From Rossellomorea vietnamensis NBRC 101237 (GTDB taxonomy: Bacteria > Bacillota > Bacilli > Bacillales > Bacillaceae_B), in the NCBI RefSeq assembly GCF_001591825.1, contig NZ_BCVQ01000002.1, positions 1 through 64,000 of the forward strand: a stretch of DNA of 64,000 nucleotides, written 5' to 3'. Under the pieces are notes generated by a model, which saw only the letters and a list, made by a program, of their open reading frames with translations, had not been told where the DNA came from and did not search any database. This document shows positions 23,054-32,246 of this stretch, in pieces. Numbering within the stretch: the stretch's first letter is position 1; every line of letters begins with the position of its first letter. Position numbers and translations under genes: made by a program.

Positions 23054-23274
23054 GTAGAGGTTCTGACAAAAAATAGGTCTTCCTGCATGTTTTCAAGGGA
23101 CACTGTTTTGAGTAAGATTAATTTTGTGTTCGTCCCTTTGTGAAAAAGTTTCAAAGTGAAACCCTTTTCACGGGACTGGCTTGAAAGCCTCAATAATTGT
23201 AAAAAGATGACGACAATTTTCAAGTATGTTCTCCCCCTATTCGGACAGACTTTAGGTAAGGGGAGGAATGAAAA

Positions 23275-24024
23275 ATGAGTCGGTATTTTTACATTATTTT
23301 AATCTTTTTGGTTGGATTAGGTTTTCTTCCTGTCATTAATGGGAACAACACTATCGAAGCCAAACATTTATTAGACATTGAAAAGCTTGATCAAGCCATT
23401 GTTCATTCTCAAGGTCAGATAACTGAATGGTCTCTATATGCAAGAGAAAACAAAAAAAGCTTCACGAATAAAGGGTTTGCCAAATATAGTACTACTATGC
23501 AGGAAACATTTTCTGATTTTAACTGGGAGACAGAAAAATCGGCTGAAGGAGTAGTGGTTGTGGGACAACGTCAGACGTCTCACGGGGAAGAAACCATTAA
23601 ACTCCAGCACACCCCCACAAACGGGCATTCGGTTTCGTACATTATGTATGAAATGCGCGGAAATCAGAAAGCGTTGGGAGAAAAGACGAAGCAGTATATT
23701 AAGTCCGAATTCATCCCAAATATGGAAATCATTTTTACTTCTAAACCTATGATTTTCTCTTGTATAAAAGGCGAATTCAATGATAAGCTTGAGAAAGTTT
23801 TGTCGAATCAGGCTGTCGAACTAATGTCGAAATTAGACGCAAAAGAACTGGAATCACTTAAAGAAGAAGACTTTTATTCCATTTCAGCTTACTCGGAACA
23901 AATGTCACGGACTATTCCAACAAAAAATGATGATATGAATATACAACTAGGTCTACGGAAAAGCGGAATGGGCGCTAAGACAACCTTTGTGATTGGCACA
24001 CCCATCCTAATTATTGAATATTAA
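23275..24024 (+). CDS. ywmB: YwmB-family protein
   Basis: A 249-residue, probably exported protein: the N-terminal hydrophobic stretch YFYIILIFLVGLGFLPVI (about 3-20) looks like a signal or anchor. The rest is the conserved YwmB (TATA-box-binding-fold) domain with two related halves. Function is unknown; its constant place before murA in Bacilli suggests an envelope role. ATG follows GGGGAGGAATGAAAA. Confidence 0.8.
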   Translation: MSRYFYIILIFLVGLGFLPVINGNNTIEAKHLLDIEKLDQAIVHSQGQITEWSLYARENKKSFTNKGFAKYSTTMQETFSDFNWETEKSAEGVVVVGQRQTSHGEETIKLQHTPTNGHSVSYIMYEMRGNQKALGEKTKQYIKSEFIPNMEIIFTSKPMIFSCIKGEFNDKLEKVLSNQAVELMSKLDAKELESLKEEDFYSISAYSEQMSRTIPTKNDDMNIQLGLRKSGMGAKTTFVIGTPILIIEY

Positions 24025-24056
24025 TATAGAGAAATTGGACGCGGAGGGGAATACTC

Positions 24057-25358
24057 TTGGAAAAAATTATCGTCCGCGGCGGTCAGCGTTTAAGCGGTAC
24101 AGTGCAAGTTGAAGGAGCAAAGAATGCCGTTTTACCAGTCATCGCTGCTACATTATTAGCAAGTGAAGGAAAAAGTGTCATTAAAAATGTACCACCACTC
24201 TCCGATGTATATACGATTAATGAAGTATTACGTCATTTAAATACAGATGTAGAGTTCAACCATGGTGAAGTCATCGTGAATGCATCAAGAGAGTTGTTTG
24301 TAGAAGCACCGTTTGAATATGTGCGTAAAATGCGTGCATCCGTTCTTGTAATGGGTTCACTCTTAGGCCGTACGGGTAAAGCGCGTGTCGCTCTTCCTGG
24401 TGGCTGTGCGATTGGATCAAGACCGATTGACCAACACTTAAAGGGCTTTGAAGCAATGGGAGCCAAAGTGAAGGTAGGAAATGGTTTCATCGAAGCTGAA
24501 GTAGACGGAAGATTGAAGGGTGCCAAGGTTTATCTGGACTTCCCAAGCGTTGGGGCAACAGAAAACATCATGATGGCAGCGGTTCTTGCAGAAGGAACGA
24601 CCATCTTAGAGAACGTGGCAAAAGAGCCTGAAATCGTCGACTTAGCGAACTTCCTGAACAAAATGGGAGGAAGCGTGGTAGGTGCAGGAACCGGCACGAT
24701 CCGTATCGAAGGTGTAGACCGTCTTTACGGTGTCGAGCACAGCATCATCCCTGACCGTATTGAAGCAGGAACCTTCATGGTGGCTGCTGCGATCACTCAA
24801 GGGGATGTCCTTGTAAAAGGCGCGATTCCTGAACATTTATCTTCGTTAGTGGCGAAGATGGAAGAGATGGGCGTTACGATCATCGATGAAGAAGAAGGGC
24901 TTCGCGTCATCGGACCGGAGAAACTGAAATCCGTCGATATCAAAACGATGCCACATCCAGGTTTCCCGACAGATATGCAATCCCAAATGATGGCCTTGCT
25001 TCTGGCAGCTGACGGTACCAGCGTCATCACGGAAACCGTATTTGAAAATCGTTTCATGCATGCGGAAGAATTCCGTCGCATGGGAGCAGACATCAAGATC
25101 GAAGGACGCTCTGTCATCATGAACGGACCAACACCTCTTCAAGGGGCAGAAGTGGCTGCAACGGATCTTCGTGCTGCAGCAGCACTTTCCATCGCTGGTC
25201 TAGTGGCAGACGGTTATACCCGCGTAACAGAACTGAAGCATTTAGATCGTGGATATGTGAACTTCCATCAGAAGCTTGCAGGCCTCGGAGCCGATATCGA
25301 GCGTGTGAAGGAAGTCGAAGAAACACCTGTTTCTGAAGACATGATCAAGGATGCGTAA
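24057..25358 (+). CDS. murA: UDP-N-acetylglucosamine 1-carboxyvinyltransferase MurA
   Basis: First committed step of peptidoglycan synthesis: transfer of enolpyruvate from PEP to UDP-GlcNAc. The 433-residue length is standard. The catalytic, fosfomycin-reactive Cys is in [19 protein letters not shown] (about 112-130), and [13 protein letters not shown] near the N-terminus holds the conserved Lys-Asn pair. It starts at TTG 24057 after GCGGAGGGG. By position this is the murAA copy. Confidence 0.96.
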   Translation: MEKIIVRGGQRLSGTVQVEGAKNAVLPVIAATLLASEGKSVIKNVPPLSDVYTINEVLRHLNTDVEFNHGEVIVNASRELFVEAPFEYVRKMRASVLVMGSLLGRTGKARVALPGGCAIGSRPIDQHLKGFEAMGAKVKVGNGFIEAEVDGRLKGAKVYLDFPSVGATENIMMAAVLAEGTTILENVAKEPEIVDLANFLNKMGGSVVGAGTGTIRIEGVDRLYGVEHSIIPDRIEAGTFMVAAAITQGDVLVKGAIPEHLSSLVAKMEEMGVTIIDEEEGLRVIGPEKLKSVDIKTMPHPGFPTDMQSQMMALLLAADGTSVITETVFENRFMHAEEFRRMGADIKIEGRSVIMNGPTPLQGAEVAATDLRAAAALSIAGLVADGYTRVTELKHLDRGYVNFHQKLAGLGADIERVKEVEETPVSEDMIKDA

Positions 25359-25740
25359 ATAGATAGGTGGAGAAGGTGAGCTCTTTTTGGAGGGCTTGCC
25401 TTTTTTGTTTGGTGTTTTTGGTGTGGGAGGAGCGACGAGTGGCGGTGGACAGTTGGTATTTGGTAAAAAAAGTATTTTGTCTGGATAAATGATCGTTTCG
25501 GCTGGATTATGTTCAAAATTGGCCGGTTTTATTAGGAAAGTGGCTGGATTTTACCGGGAAACGGCTCTATTTCAAAAGAAAACGGCTGGATTCGGAAATT
25601 GAGAGACCAAGATCCGGGTGTCAATCAGTATATATTTTCAAAAACCCCACACTTATTTTTAAAAATCCCATTTTATTATCAAATCCACCACATTTATTTT
25701 CAAAAACCAAAGTCCCCTGCACGATATTATTACTCTCCCA
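25359..25740. repeat. Two families of degenerate ~21-bp repeats between murA and spoIID
   Basis: From about 25476 to 25600 the motif GGCTGGATT (variants TCTGGATAA, GGCCGGTTT, GGCTCTATT) recurs six times about every 21 bp. From about 25632 to 25710 a different unit, roughly AAAAATCCCACATTTATTTT, recurs three to four times about every 22 bp. No ORF, promoter or terminator is evident within the arrays. Confidence 0.75.
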
Positions 25741-25748
25741 ATTCACAA

Positions 25749-25777
25749 TCATAATTGCTTGTCCACTACCATACATA
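25749..25777 (+). promoter_or_regulatory. Sigma-E promoter of spoIID
   Basis: TCATAAT (25749-25755) and CATACATA (25770-25777) are separated by 14 bp, a close match to the sigma-E consensus, about 65 bp upstream of the spoIID ATG. Confidence 0.75.
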
Positions 25778-25842
25778 TGAAAGAGAGTGGAGAAGTGTGC
25801 TAGGACATTCTCCTATTTAATCTTTCATTGGAGGCCGCGAAC

Positions 25843-26856
25843 ATGAAGCAGTTGAAACCCGTAGTGATCATCTTCTCAATCTTTATCAGCATCATCTTTC
25901 TTGTACCCACTCTGCTGGTACTCCCATTTTCATCAGACAAGGACACGGCAAACCTGGACGAAAAGCTGAAAAACACACCCTCCGTTGAAGAATTGGCAGA
26001 CTCAGTCGAGGTGGCGGTGTATCGATCCAGCCAGGATCTCATCGAGAAGCTTCCCCTTGAGCAGTATGTCGTAGGGGTAGTGGCGGGTGAAATGCCGGCG
26101 GATTTTGAAAAGGAAGCATTGAAGGCACAGGCTCTTGCAGCAAGGACCTATATGGTGAATCAGCTTATGTCAGATGATCCTTCTGTGCCGAAGGGAGCCG
26201 ATGTGACGGATACGGTCTCCCATCAGGTGTATAAAAACCAAAAGGAACTGGCCACCCTATGGGGATCCGACTATGACTGGAAAATCAAGAAGATTTCAGA
26301 AGCGGTCCTTGAAACCAAAGGGAAAGTGCTCACATATGATGATAAGCCGATTACGGCCGCCTTCTTCTCGACAAGCAACGGCTATACGGAAAACTCAGAA
26401 GCATATTGGACAGATGATATTCCGTATTTACGGAGTGTGGAGAGTCCGTGGGATAAAGCATCTCCTAAATTTGAAGATCAAAAGATCATCCCGATCAATG
26501 AATTTAAACAGAAACTAGGTGTCACCCTCCCTAAGGACGGGTCGGTGGGAACGATCACATCAAGGACCGAAGGCAAAAGGGTGGCGAAGGTAGAAATCAA
26601 TGGGAAAGAATTCACCGGGCGGGAGATCAGGGACAAATTAGGCCTGAGATCGTCGGACTTCACCTGGTACCTGAAGGATGACCACATCGTCATTGCCACA
26701 AAAGGATTCGGCCATGGAGTCGGTATGAGCCAGTATGGGGCCAATGGGATGGCGAAGGAAGGCAAGAATTATAAAGATATTGTGACCCATTACTATAAAG
26801 ACGTCAAAATAACAGAATCCAGCAAACTCCTGCAGAAGGTGACGGCACAAAGATAA
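25843..26856 (+). CDS. spoIID: Stage II sporulation protein D (lytic transglycosylase)
   Basis: Mother-cell membrane-anchored peptidoglycan hydrolase that drives septal thinning and engulfment with SpoIIM and SpoIIP. The 337 residues start with a membrane anchor (about 7-30) followed by the SpoIID domain. [33 protein letters not shown] contains the catalytic Glu, and [17 protein letters not shown] near the C-terminus is the family signature. ATG 25843 follows GGAGGCCGCGAAC; an upstream in-frame TTG lies inside the ribosome binding site. Confidence 0.95.
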   Translation: MKQLKPVVIIFSIFISIIFLVPTLLVLPFSSDKDTANLDEKLKNTPSVEELADSVEVAVYRSSQDLIEKLPLEQYVVGVVAGEMPADFEKEALKAQALAARTYMVNQLMSDDPSVPKGADVTDTVSHQVYKNQKELATLWGSDYDWKIKKISEAVLETKGKVLTYDDKPITAAFFSTSNGYTENSEAYWTDDIPYLRSVESPWDKASPKFEDQKIIPINEFKQKLGVTLPKDGSVGTITSRTEGKRVAKVEINGKEFTGREIRDKLGLRSSDFTWYLKDDHIVIATKGFGHGVGMSQYGANGMAKEGKNYKDIVTHYYKDVKITESSKLLQKVTAQR

Positions 26857-26903
26857 GAAAAAGGATGGGGTATGGTCATGATGACCGTACTCAATCCTTT
26901 TTT
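26857..26903. terminator. Bidirectional terminator between spoIID and the VanZ-like gene
   Basis: AAAAAGGAT and ATCCTTTTT flank an inner TATGGTCA/TGACCGTA stem. T-runs appear on both strands, suiting the convergent genes. Confidence 0.85.
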
Positions 26904-27328
26904 ACATAAGCTTCAAACCTCTTCATCGCCTTCGTCAATCTGTGATCCGGATTCCGGAAATACGTGCGGTTCACGATCCAGAACAGAACAGTGACCCCGA
27001 TCAGATCCTTGGCGGCATCAATCATCGTGGAAGACCGGTACGGAACGAAGGATTGATGGATCTCATCTATGAATCCATAAAAAATAGCGATCAGTGCAAC
27101 AGTGAAATTCAATGTGAACCGAAGCTTTCCGTGTGTGAGCAGGGCGACGACAAACAATGCATATAAAATCCCGAACTCGACCAAGTGGAGAGATTCCTTG
27201 ATGAACCGGTCCATCCCATCATCAGGGAACCGCAGCACGGCATCATCGGGATTGCTCGACATGATCCAAATCAGGATCATATAAAGAAAAGGCGCAGCCG
27301 TGAGCATATATTTAAGTAACTTCTTCAT
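26891..27328 (-). CDS. VanZ-like family membrane protein
   Basis: A 145-residue protein with four hydrophobic segments (about 7-25, 45-66, 72-92, 104-124) and the VanZ-type motifs DRFIKESLHLVEFGILYALF and IAIFYGFIDEIHQSFVPYRS. Some VanZ proteins lower teicoplanin susceptibility, but most chromosomal homologues have no known role. It sits between spoIID and spoIIQ on the opposite strand. Confidence 0.82.
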   Translation of the reverse strand: MKKLLKYMLTAAPFLYMILIWIMSSNPDDAVLRFPDDGMDRFIKESLHLVEFGILYALFVVALLTHGKLRFTLNFTVALIAIFYGFIDEIHQSFVPYRSSTMIDAAKDLIGVTVLFWIVNRTYFRNPDHRLTKAMKRFEAYVKKD

Positions 27329-27547
27329 ATAGGATCCGTCCTTTCAGTTTATAGTATTGTACCATGGGGGACCGGGATTTCGTTATCATCACTCCATAGT
27401 TTCGAAGTTTGCCACATTTTTTTGAGAAAAATTCAACAACCATACATAATCCTCCCCACTTTGTCGAAACCTAAGAAATTAAAATTTTTTCACCAATGTG
27501 TATATATTTTCTGAATTCTGTTCAGAATGATTGCTGAGGTGATGAAA

Positions 27548-28426
27548 ATGAGAGAGGAAGAAAAGAAACAACCTTCTCAAAACTTTTTGAAAAGACGTTG
27601 GGCATACCCAGCAATCTATTTAGCAAGTGCAGCAATCATTATCACGGGGATTCTGTGGTACCAGGCAGGAAATGATGTAAACGAGAAAGCCAAGGATTAC
27701 AGCTATGATGGAGTTCCTACTGACAATGAGTTCAACCAGCCTGCAGAAGAAGTCAATCGTTCATTGGAAAACTTTGTAATGCCTGTTTCAAGCCCTGAAG
27801 ACACAGTGATCGAAAAACAATACTACGACACTGAAGCTTCAGCTGAAGAACAGGAAGCTGCCCTAGTCGTGTATGGAAACATGTACTACCCGAACCAAGG
27901 AGTCGACATCTCGAAAGATGGGAAAGAATTCGATGTGCTGGCTGCCATGAGCGGTACAGTCACAAAGGTTCAGGAAGATTCCTTACTTGGCAACACGATT
28001 GAAATCGAGCACAGCAAAGGCATCGTGACTCGCTATCAATCAGTGAAAGATTTTGAAGTCGCGGTTGGAGATGTAGTCGATCAAGGACAAGCCATTGCGA
28101 AAGCAGGAAAGAGCTTATTCAATGAAGAAGCCGGTGTTCACGTACACTTTGAAATCCGTAAAGCGGATGTAGCCGTGAATCCAATGGAATACTTCAATAA
28201 GTCTCTTGCCACTCTTCAAGAAGCACAGCTTGAAGACAAGAAAGTTTCAGGTGAACAGCCGGATGCAGCAGCTGCAGAAGAAAATGCCGTAGAAGACCAA
28301 GCTAGCGAAAACAAAGCTACTGAGGACAAAGCTACTGAAGAAAAAGACGCAGCTGAAGAAAAGCAGGACCAGGCCAAGCCGAAACAAGAAAGCAAAGACA
28401 GCGCTGACGTAAAAGAAGAAGAGTAA
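27548..28426 (+). CDS. spoIIQ: Stage II sporulation protein Q (SpoIIQ)
   Basis: Forespore membrane half of the SpoIIQ-SpoIIIAH channel needed for engulfment and sigma-G activity. A short cytoplasmic N-terminus and one membrane helix (about 18-38) precede an extracellular LytM/M23 domain (about 115-228). The first zinc-site His is replaced: the motif reads NQGVDIS instead of HxGxD, while HVHFEIRK is kept. It is therefore probably non-hydrolytic, as in B. subtilis. The last 65 residues are a Glu/Lys/Ala-rich tail. ATG 27548 best fits the GAGGTG ribosome binding site. Confidence 0.93.
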   Translation: MREEEKKQPSQNFLKRRWAYPAIYLASAAIIITGILWYQAGNDVNEKAKDYSYDGVPTDNEFNQPAEEVNRSLENFVMPVSSPEDTVIEKQYYDTEASAEEQEAALVVYGNMYYPNQGVDISKDGKEFDVLAAMSGTVTKVQEDSLLGNTIEIEHSKGIVTRYQSVKDFEVAVGDVVDQGQAIAKAGKSLFNEEAGVHVHFEIRKADVAVNPMEYFNKSLATLQEAQLEDKKVSGEQPDAAAAEENAVEDQASENKATEDKATEEKDAAEEKQDQAKPKQESKDSADVKEEE

Positions 28427-28440
28427 CACCTATAAATGAA

Positions 28441-28471
28441 GACTGACCGGAGAATACCGGTCAGTCTTTTT
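28441..28471 (+). terminator. Intrinsic terminator after spoIIQ
   Basis: GACTGACCGG and CCGGTCAGTC form a 10-bp perfect stem around AGAATA, followed by TTTTT. Confidence 0.93.
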
Positions 28472-28719
28472 GCTTGTCCAAAAAAATTTCCTTGGAAATT
28501 CGACAGGGAGGAAGGTTTACTGGTAAAGCATTTCCATTATCATTCTACCGTTTAATATCCATATCTTTTGAAATATCCTTATTTTAGAAAAATGACTGGT
28601 GAACCTGTGTCGCACAGTTGTCGTTTTTTCTTTATTGACCAGGCTTTTTCCAGTAAAGATAATGATGGCATGAATAAAATTTCAGAAAATTAAGTCTTTA
28701 TAAAGAGGGAGGTGAAACG

Positions 28720-28902
28720 TTGATCTACTTCATGCTATTTTTACTCATCACAGGAGGATGCATCATCCTTGCCCTGAGGAAGAAACGGGCATTCTTTCTG
28801 ACCATACCTTTCGTGTCTTTATTCATTTATTTTATTGTGCAGATTGCCATTGTCCCGGTGCCGTTTTTTGAAACAGTGAAATTTATTTTCAGTTTAAAAT
28901 AA
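28720..28902 (+). CDS. Small two-helix membrane protein upstream of the symporter
   Basis: A 60-residue hydrophobic peptide with two predicted membrane helices (about 2-18 and 25-47). It starts at TTG 28720 after AGAGGGAGGTGAAACG, a strong ribosome binding site, and lies 24 bp before the symporter small subunit, so it is likely the first gene of that operon. I recognise no family. Confidence 0.6.
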   Translation: MIYFMLFLLITGGCIILALRKKRAFFLTIPFVSLFIYFIVQIAIVPVPFFETVKFIFSLK

Positions 28903-28926
28903 TGAGCTTGAAAAGGGGTTACGTAC

Positions 28927-29229
28927 ATGAAGAAGATTGATAGAGCGAAAGCCGATCAGTATTTTAAAGAAAAAAATCGATACATGGCCTTGTACTTAGT
29001 CATCTGGCTCCTTTCCTCCTTCGGTGTTGTACTGTTTGCCGAAAGCTTCTCCACCTTCACCATCAACGGGTTTCCGTTCCATTATTTCATGGGCGCACAA
29101 GGATCGATCATCATTTTCATTGTATTGCTTTACGTGAATGCGAAGGTGAGTGACGGGATCGATAAGAAATATGGACTGGATGAAAGCCGGAATGAGCAGA
29201 TCAGCTACGGAAAAACGCTGGATCATTAA
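28927..29229 (+). CDS. DUF4212 symporter small subunit
   Basis: A 100-residue protein with two membrane helices (about 20-40 and 53-75) and the pattern KNRYMALYLVIWLLSSFGVVLFAE..FPFHYFMGAQGSIIIFIVLLYVNAK, characteristic of the small subunits that accompany VC_2705-type sodium/solute symporters. It is followed directly by that symporter. Confidence 0.85.
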   Translation: MKKIDRAKADQYFKEKNRYMALYLVIWLLSSFGVVLFAESFSTFTINGFPFHYFMGAQGSIIIFIVLLYVNAKVSDGIDKKYGLDESRNEQISYGKTLDH

Positions 29230-29262
29230 TACAAATAGAGAAGAAACAGGGGGAAAGAATGA

Positions 29263-30930
29263 ATGGATACTCAGTTTATCGTATCGACGTCTATTATTCT
29301 GTTGACGTTTGCATTGTATATCGGAATTGCGGTTTATAACAAAGCGAAGGCGACATCGGACTTTTATGTAGCCGGCCGTGGGGTGCCGCCGATCTTCAAC
29401 GGGATGGCAATCGGGGCAGACTGGATGAGTGCGGCATCATTCATCGGACTGGCCGGTACCGTCATGATCCTAGGGTATGACGGCCTTGCCTATATCATGG
29501 GGTGGACAGGGGGATATTTATTATTGACCTTCCTCCTCGCACCACAGCTCAGGAAGTATGGACGGTATACGGTGCCGGAATTCATCGGGGACCGGTATAA
29601 CAGTCACACGGCCCGGGTCATTGCCGCGATCTGTACGATTATCATCAGTTTCACGTACTCGATCGGTCAGCTGTCGGGGTCGGGTGTGGTCATCGGACGT
29701 TTATTCGAAATCGATGCCAAGGTCGGTACGATGATTGGTGTCGTCCTCATTGCCTTTTACGCTGCGTTCGGCGGCATGAAGGGGATCACGTGGACCCAGG
29801 TGGCTCAGTATATCGTGTTGATCATAGCGTACTTGATCCCGGTCATCTTCATGTCCCTGCAAATCACGGGGAACCCTGCCCCTTGGATATCGTACGGTGA
29901 GCTGGTCGGGAAGATCGGTGAACTCGACCGGGAGCTCGGTGTGTCGGAATACTTCGCTCCTTTTACAAACGGGACGAAGTGGCAGTTCATGGCCCTCATG
30001 TTCACGCTGATGGCCGGTACCGCCGGACTTCCCCATGTCATCGTCCGGTTCTATACCGTTTCCACGATGAAGGCGGCGCGATGGTCAGGTGCATGGGCAC
30101 TCCTTTTCATCGGGCTTCTATATCTATCAGCTCCAGCTTATGCGGCATTCTCCCGTTTTATTTTGATGACAAAAGTAGCCGGAAGCAAAATCAGCGATCT
30201 GCCTGCCTGGACGGCCTCATGGGTGGATACGGGGAAACTGCAGGTGGCCGATGCGAATGGGGACGGAATTCTTCAATGGAAGGAAATCATCATTTCGAAT
30301 GATATCGTGGTCATGGCGACACCGGAGATCGCGAACCTTGGCGTATTCGTCATCGGGCTCGTGGCAGCAGGTGCCATGGCAGCTGCATTATCGACGGCAG
30401 GCGGATTGATGATCGCCATTTCATCATCTTTTGCACATGATATTTACTACCGGGTATTCAAGCCGAACGCGACAGAGCGGAATCGCCTGGCGGTGGCACG
30501 CTGGTCGATTGTGGTGGCTACTGTCCTCGCCGGAGTGGTGGCGTTGAATCCTCCAGGAGTCATCACCCAGATCGTCGCCTGGGCCTTTGCCCTGGCGTCA
30601 GGGACGTTCTTCCCTGCCCTCTTACTTGGCGTCTGGTGGAAGCGCTCCAATGCCCAGGGAGTGATTGCAGGAATGCTTGTGGGGCTAGCGGTGACCCTCA
30701 CCTACATCTTCCTGGCACGATCAGGCGTGACCCTGTTCGGGATCATTGATACAGGAGCGGGTGTGTTCGGGGCAGCCTCAGCGGCCATTGCCAATATCGT
30801 CGTGTCCCTCATGACGAAAGCTCCTTCACAGAAGATCCAGGAAGAAGTAATGGATCTTCGTTATCCGGAGCAGATGACCTTTAAGGACGGGGAAGTCTGG
30901 GTGGATGATGAGGTCGATTTTAAAGCATGA
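29263..30930 (+). CDS. Sodium:solute symporter, VC_2705/ActP-like
   Basis: A 555-residue secondary transporter with about thirteen membrane helices. FYVAGRGVPPIFNGMAIGADWMSAASFIG (about 31-59) is the conserved sodium symporter opening. By family it probably takes up a short-chain carboxylate such as acetate, with Na+. A large hydrophilic loop (about residues 300-345) carries DANGDGILQWKE, a complete 12-residue EF-hand-type loop, suggesting Ca2+ binding. The terminator follows 8 bp after the stop. Confidence 0.88.
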   Translation: MDTQFIVSTSIILLTFALYIGIAVYNKAKATSDFYVAGRGVPPIFNGMAIGADWMSAASFIGLAGTVMILGYDGLAYIMGWTGGYLLLTFLLAPQLRKYGRYTVPEFIGDRYNSHTARVIAAICTIIISFTYSIGQLSGSGVVIGRLFEIDAKVGTMIGVVLIAFYAAFGGMKGITWTQVAQYIVLIIAYLIPVIFMSLQITGNPAPWISYGELVGKIGELDRELGVSEYFAPFTNGTKWQFMALMFTLMAGTAGLPHVIVRFYTVSTMKAARWSGAWALLFIGLLYLSAPAYAAFSRFILMTKVAGSKISDLPAWTASWVDTGKLQVADANGDGILQWKEIIISNDIVVMATPEIANLGVFVIGLVAAGAMAAALSTAGGLMIAISSSFAHDIYYRVFKPNATERNRLAVARWSIVVATVLAGVVALNPPGVITQIVAWAFALASGTFFPALLLGVWWKRSNAQGVIAGMLVGLAVTLTYIFLARSGVTLFGIIDTGAGVFGAASAAIANIVVSLMTKAPSQKIQEEVMDLRYPEQMTFKDGEVWVDDEVDFKA

Positions 30931-30938
30931 TGGATGGA

Positions 30939-30973
30939 AGCCGTACCATGGGGAAATCCCGGTACGGCTTTTT
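30939..30973 (+). terminator. Intrinsic terminator after the symporter
   Basis: AGCCGTACC and GGTACGGCT form a 9-bp perfect stem, followed by TTTTT. Confidence 0.9.
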
Positions 30974-31120
30974 CCTGAGCACATAGAAAATCAGACATTT
31001 TCTCAGATTCATCGACTCATTTCTCAGGAAATAGTGAGGGAAGGGGAACCGATACAGATGATGTCGAATGATATTGGACGGTTCGCCACGTCACGTATTT
31101 TCCTTCGCTTATCCATGAGA

Positions 31121-31133
31121 AGGTCCGTCCCTC
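31121..31133 (-). repeat. REP-like core upstream of spoIIID
   Basis: AGGTCCGTCCCTC, reverse orientation. The surrounding 30975-31441 has no ORF I would call a gene; the spoIIID promoter (expected sigma-E) must lie there but I could not assign it. Confidence 0.8.
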
Positions 31134-31441
31134 ACAGTCATTTTTTCAGAAAATTCAAGCAAAACCTTGTCCTTATTGTGTTTTTTGTGCATATATGTGG
31201 GCACAAGCTAATAAAATGAAACAAACCTATCAAAACAGAGAGTGTTTGAGGTGAGGAATCGTCATTATACCATTGGTCATTAGCTGAATAAGTTGTTTAT
31301 ACGTTGTAACATCAGGAAGCTGCCGTCCTAAATAAGGCTTTCTGCCGCTTGCCCATGTGCAAGGGGTCTGTACTATTTCATTGATGCGAAAGCGAGTCTC
31401 ATTTCACACTTCTCACATCCAATTTAGGGAGGTCGAGTGGT

Positions 31442-31702
31442 GTGCACGATTACATCAAAGAGAGAACAATCAAGATTGGTAAGTATATCGTGGAGACGAA
31501 AAAAACTGTTCGTGTAATTGCGAAGGAGTTTGGCGTGTCCAAAAGTACTGTCCATAAAGATTTAACAGAACGACTGCCAGAAATCAATCCGGATCTCGCA
31601 AATGAAGTCAAAACCATACTTGATTACCATAAATCAATCCGGCATCTACGAGGTGGAGAGGCAACCAAGCAAAAGTACAAAAAAGAAGAGCTCCACAGCT
31701 AA
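31442..31702 (+). CDS. spoIIID: Sporulation transcription factor SpoIIID
   Basis: Mother-cell DNA-binding protein that tunes sigma-E genes and helps turn on sigK. The 86 residues comprise a helix-turn-helix (about 19-45, TVRVIAKEFGVSKSTVHKDLTERLP) and a basic C-terminal helix (about 60-80). It is slightly shorter than the 93 I recall for B. subtilis. GTG start follows AGGGAGGTCGA. Its position before mbl is conserved. Confidence 0.95.
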   Translation: MHDYIKERTIKIGKYIVETKKTVRVIAKEFGVSKSTVHKDLTERLPEINPDLANEVKTILDYHKSIRHLRGGEATKQKYKKEELHS

Positions 31703-31706
31703 CCAA

Positions 31707-31752
31707 AATACGCCAAGCCCCAGAATGATGGGTTGTGCTTGGTGTGTTTTTG
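31707..31752 (+). terminator. Intrinsic terminator after spoIIID
   Basis: ACGCCAAGC pairs with GCTTGGTGTGT across a loop containing CCCCAG, followed by TTTTTG. Confidence 0.7.
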
Positions 31753-31779
31753 CGTTTTGGGGGAGGATGTATGACTTTG

Positions 31780-31990
31780 CCTGCTGAATATTGGATGAAG
31801 TTTAGCTGTTAAAATCTGTACGGAATTAGACTGCTGATTATTCCCGTTTTTTTAGCAGGAGAATAATGAGGAGCGTTTAGCAGGTGAATATCACTTGAAG
31901 TTCAGCTGCTGATTTCACGGCAAAAATTCACCTGTCAAAAAACAAGCAAAAATCAGCAGCTGAAATTCCGTACATATTCAACAGCTGAAC
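31780..31990. repeat. Degenerate ~21-bp repeat array with CAGCTGCTGA core
   Basis: Variants of AGCTGCTGAATATT (AGCTGTTAAA, ACTGCTGATT, AGCAGGTGAATA, CAGCTGCTGATT, then CAGCAGCTGAAATT and ACAGCTGAAC in the opposite sense) recur about every 20-22 bp between spoIIID and mbl. The left and right halves are partly inverted relative to each other (CTGTACGGAATT near 31816, AATTCCGTACAT near 31964), so the whole array could fold as one large stem. Confidence 0.7.
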
Positions 31991-32246
31991 CACCCAAAAA
32001 TCCCCCACCAACCATCAATCCTTAACACTCCTGTAACATAACCCTCCAAAACACCTACCTTTTTCCAAAATAATAACAATAACAATACATTTTTTTGACA
32101 AAGAACATCGCCATTCGACATATTTATGGTAAAATAGTTAATTAGGTGAAAGTTTTACCTTAACGTTTTTGCGTAATGACATTAAGATGAAAATCATAGA
32201 TGATATGCACTATTGAAATTGTAAAAGTAGAAGGGAGAAACACAAG

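Noticed and set aside
27480-27547. Sigma-F promoter of spoIIQ
   Set aside because: GTATA with a GTTCAGAAT-like -10 would start transcription at the ribosome binding site; not convincing.
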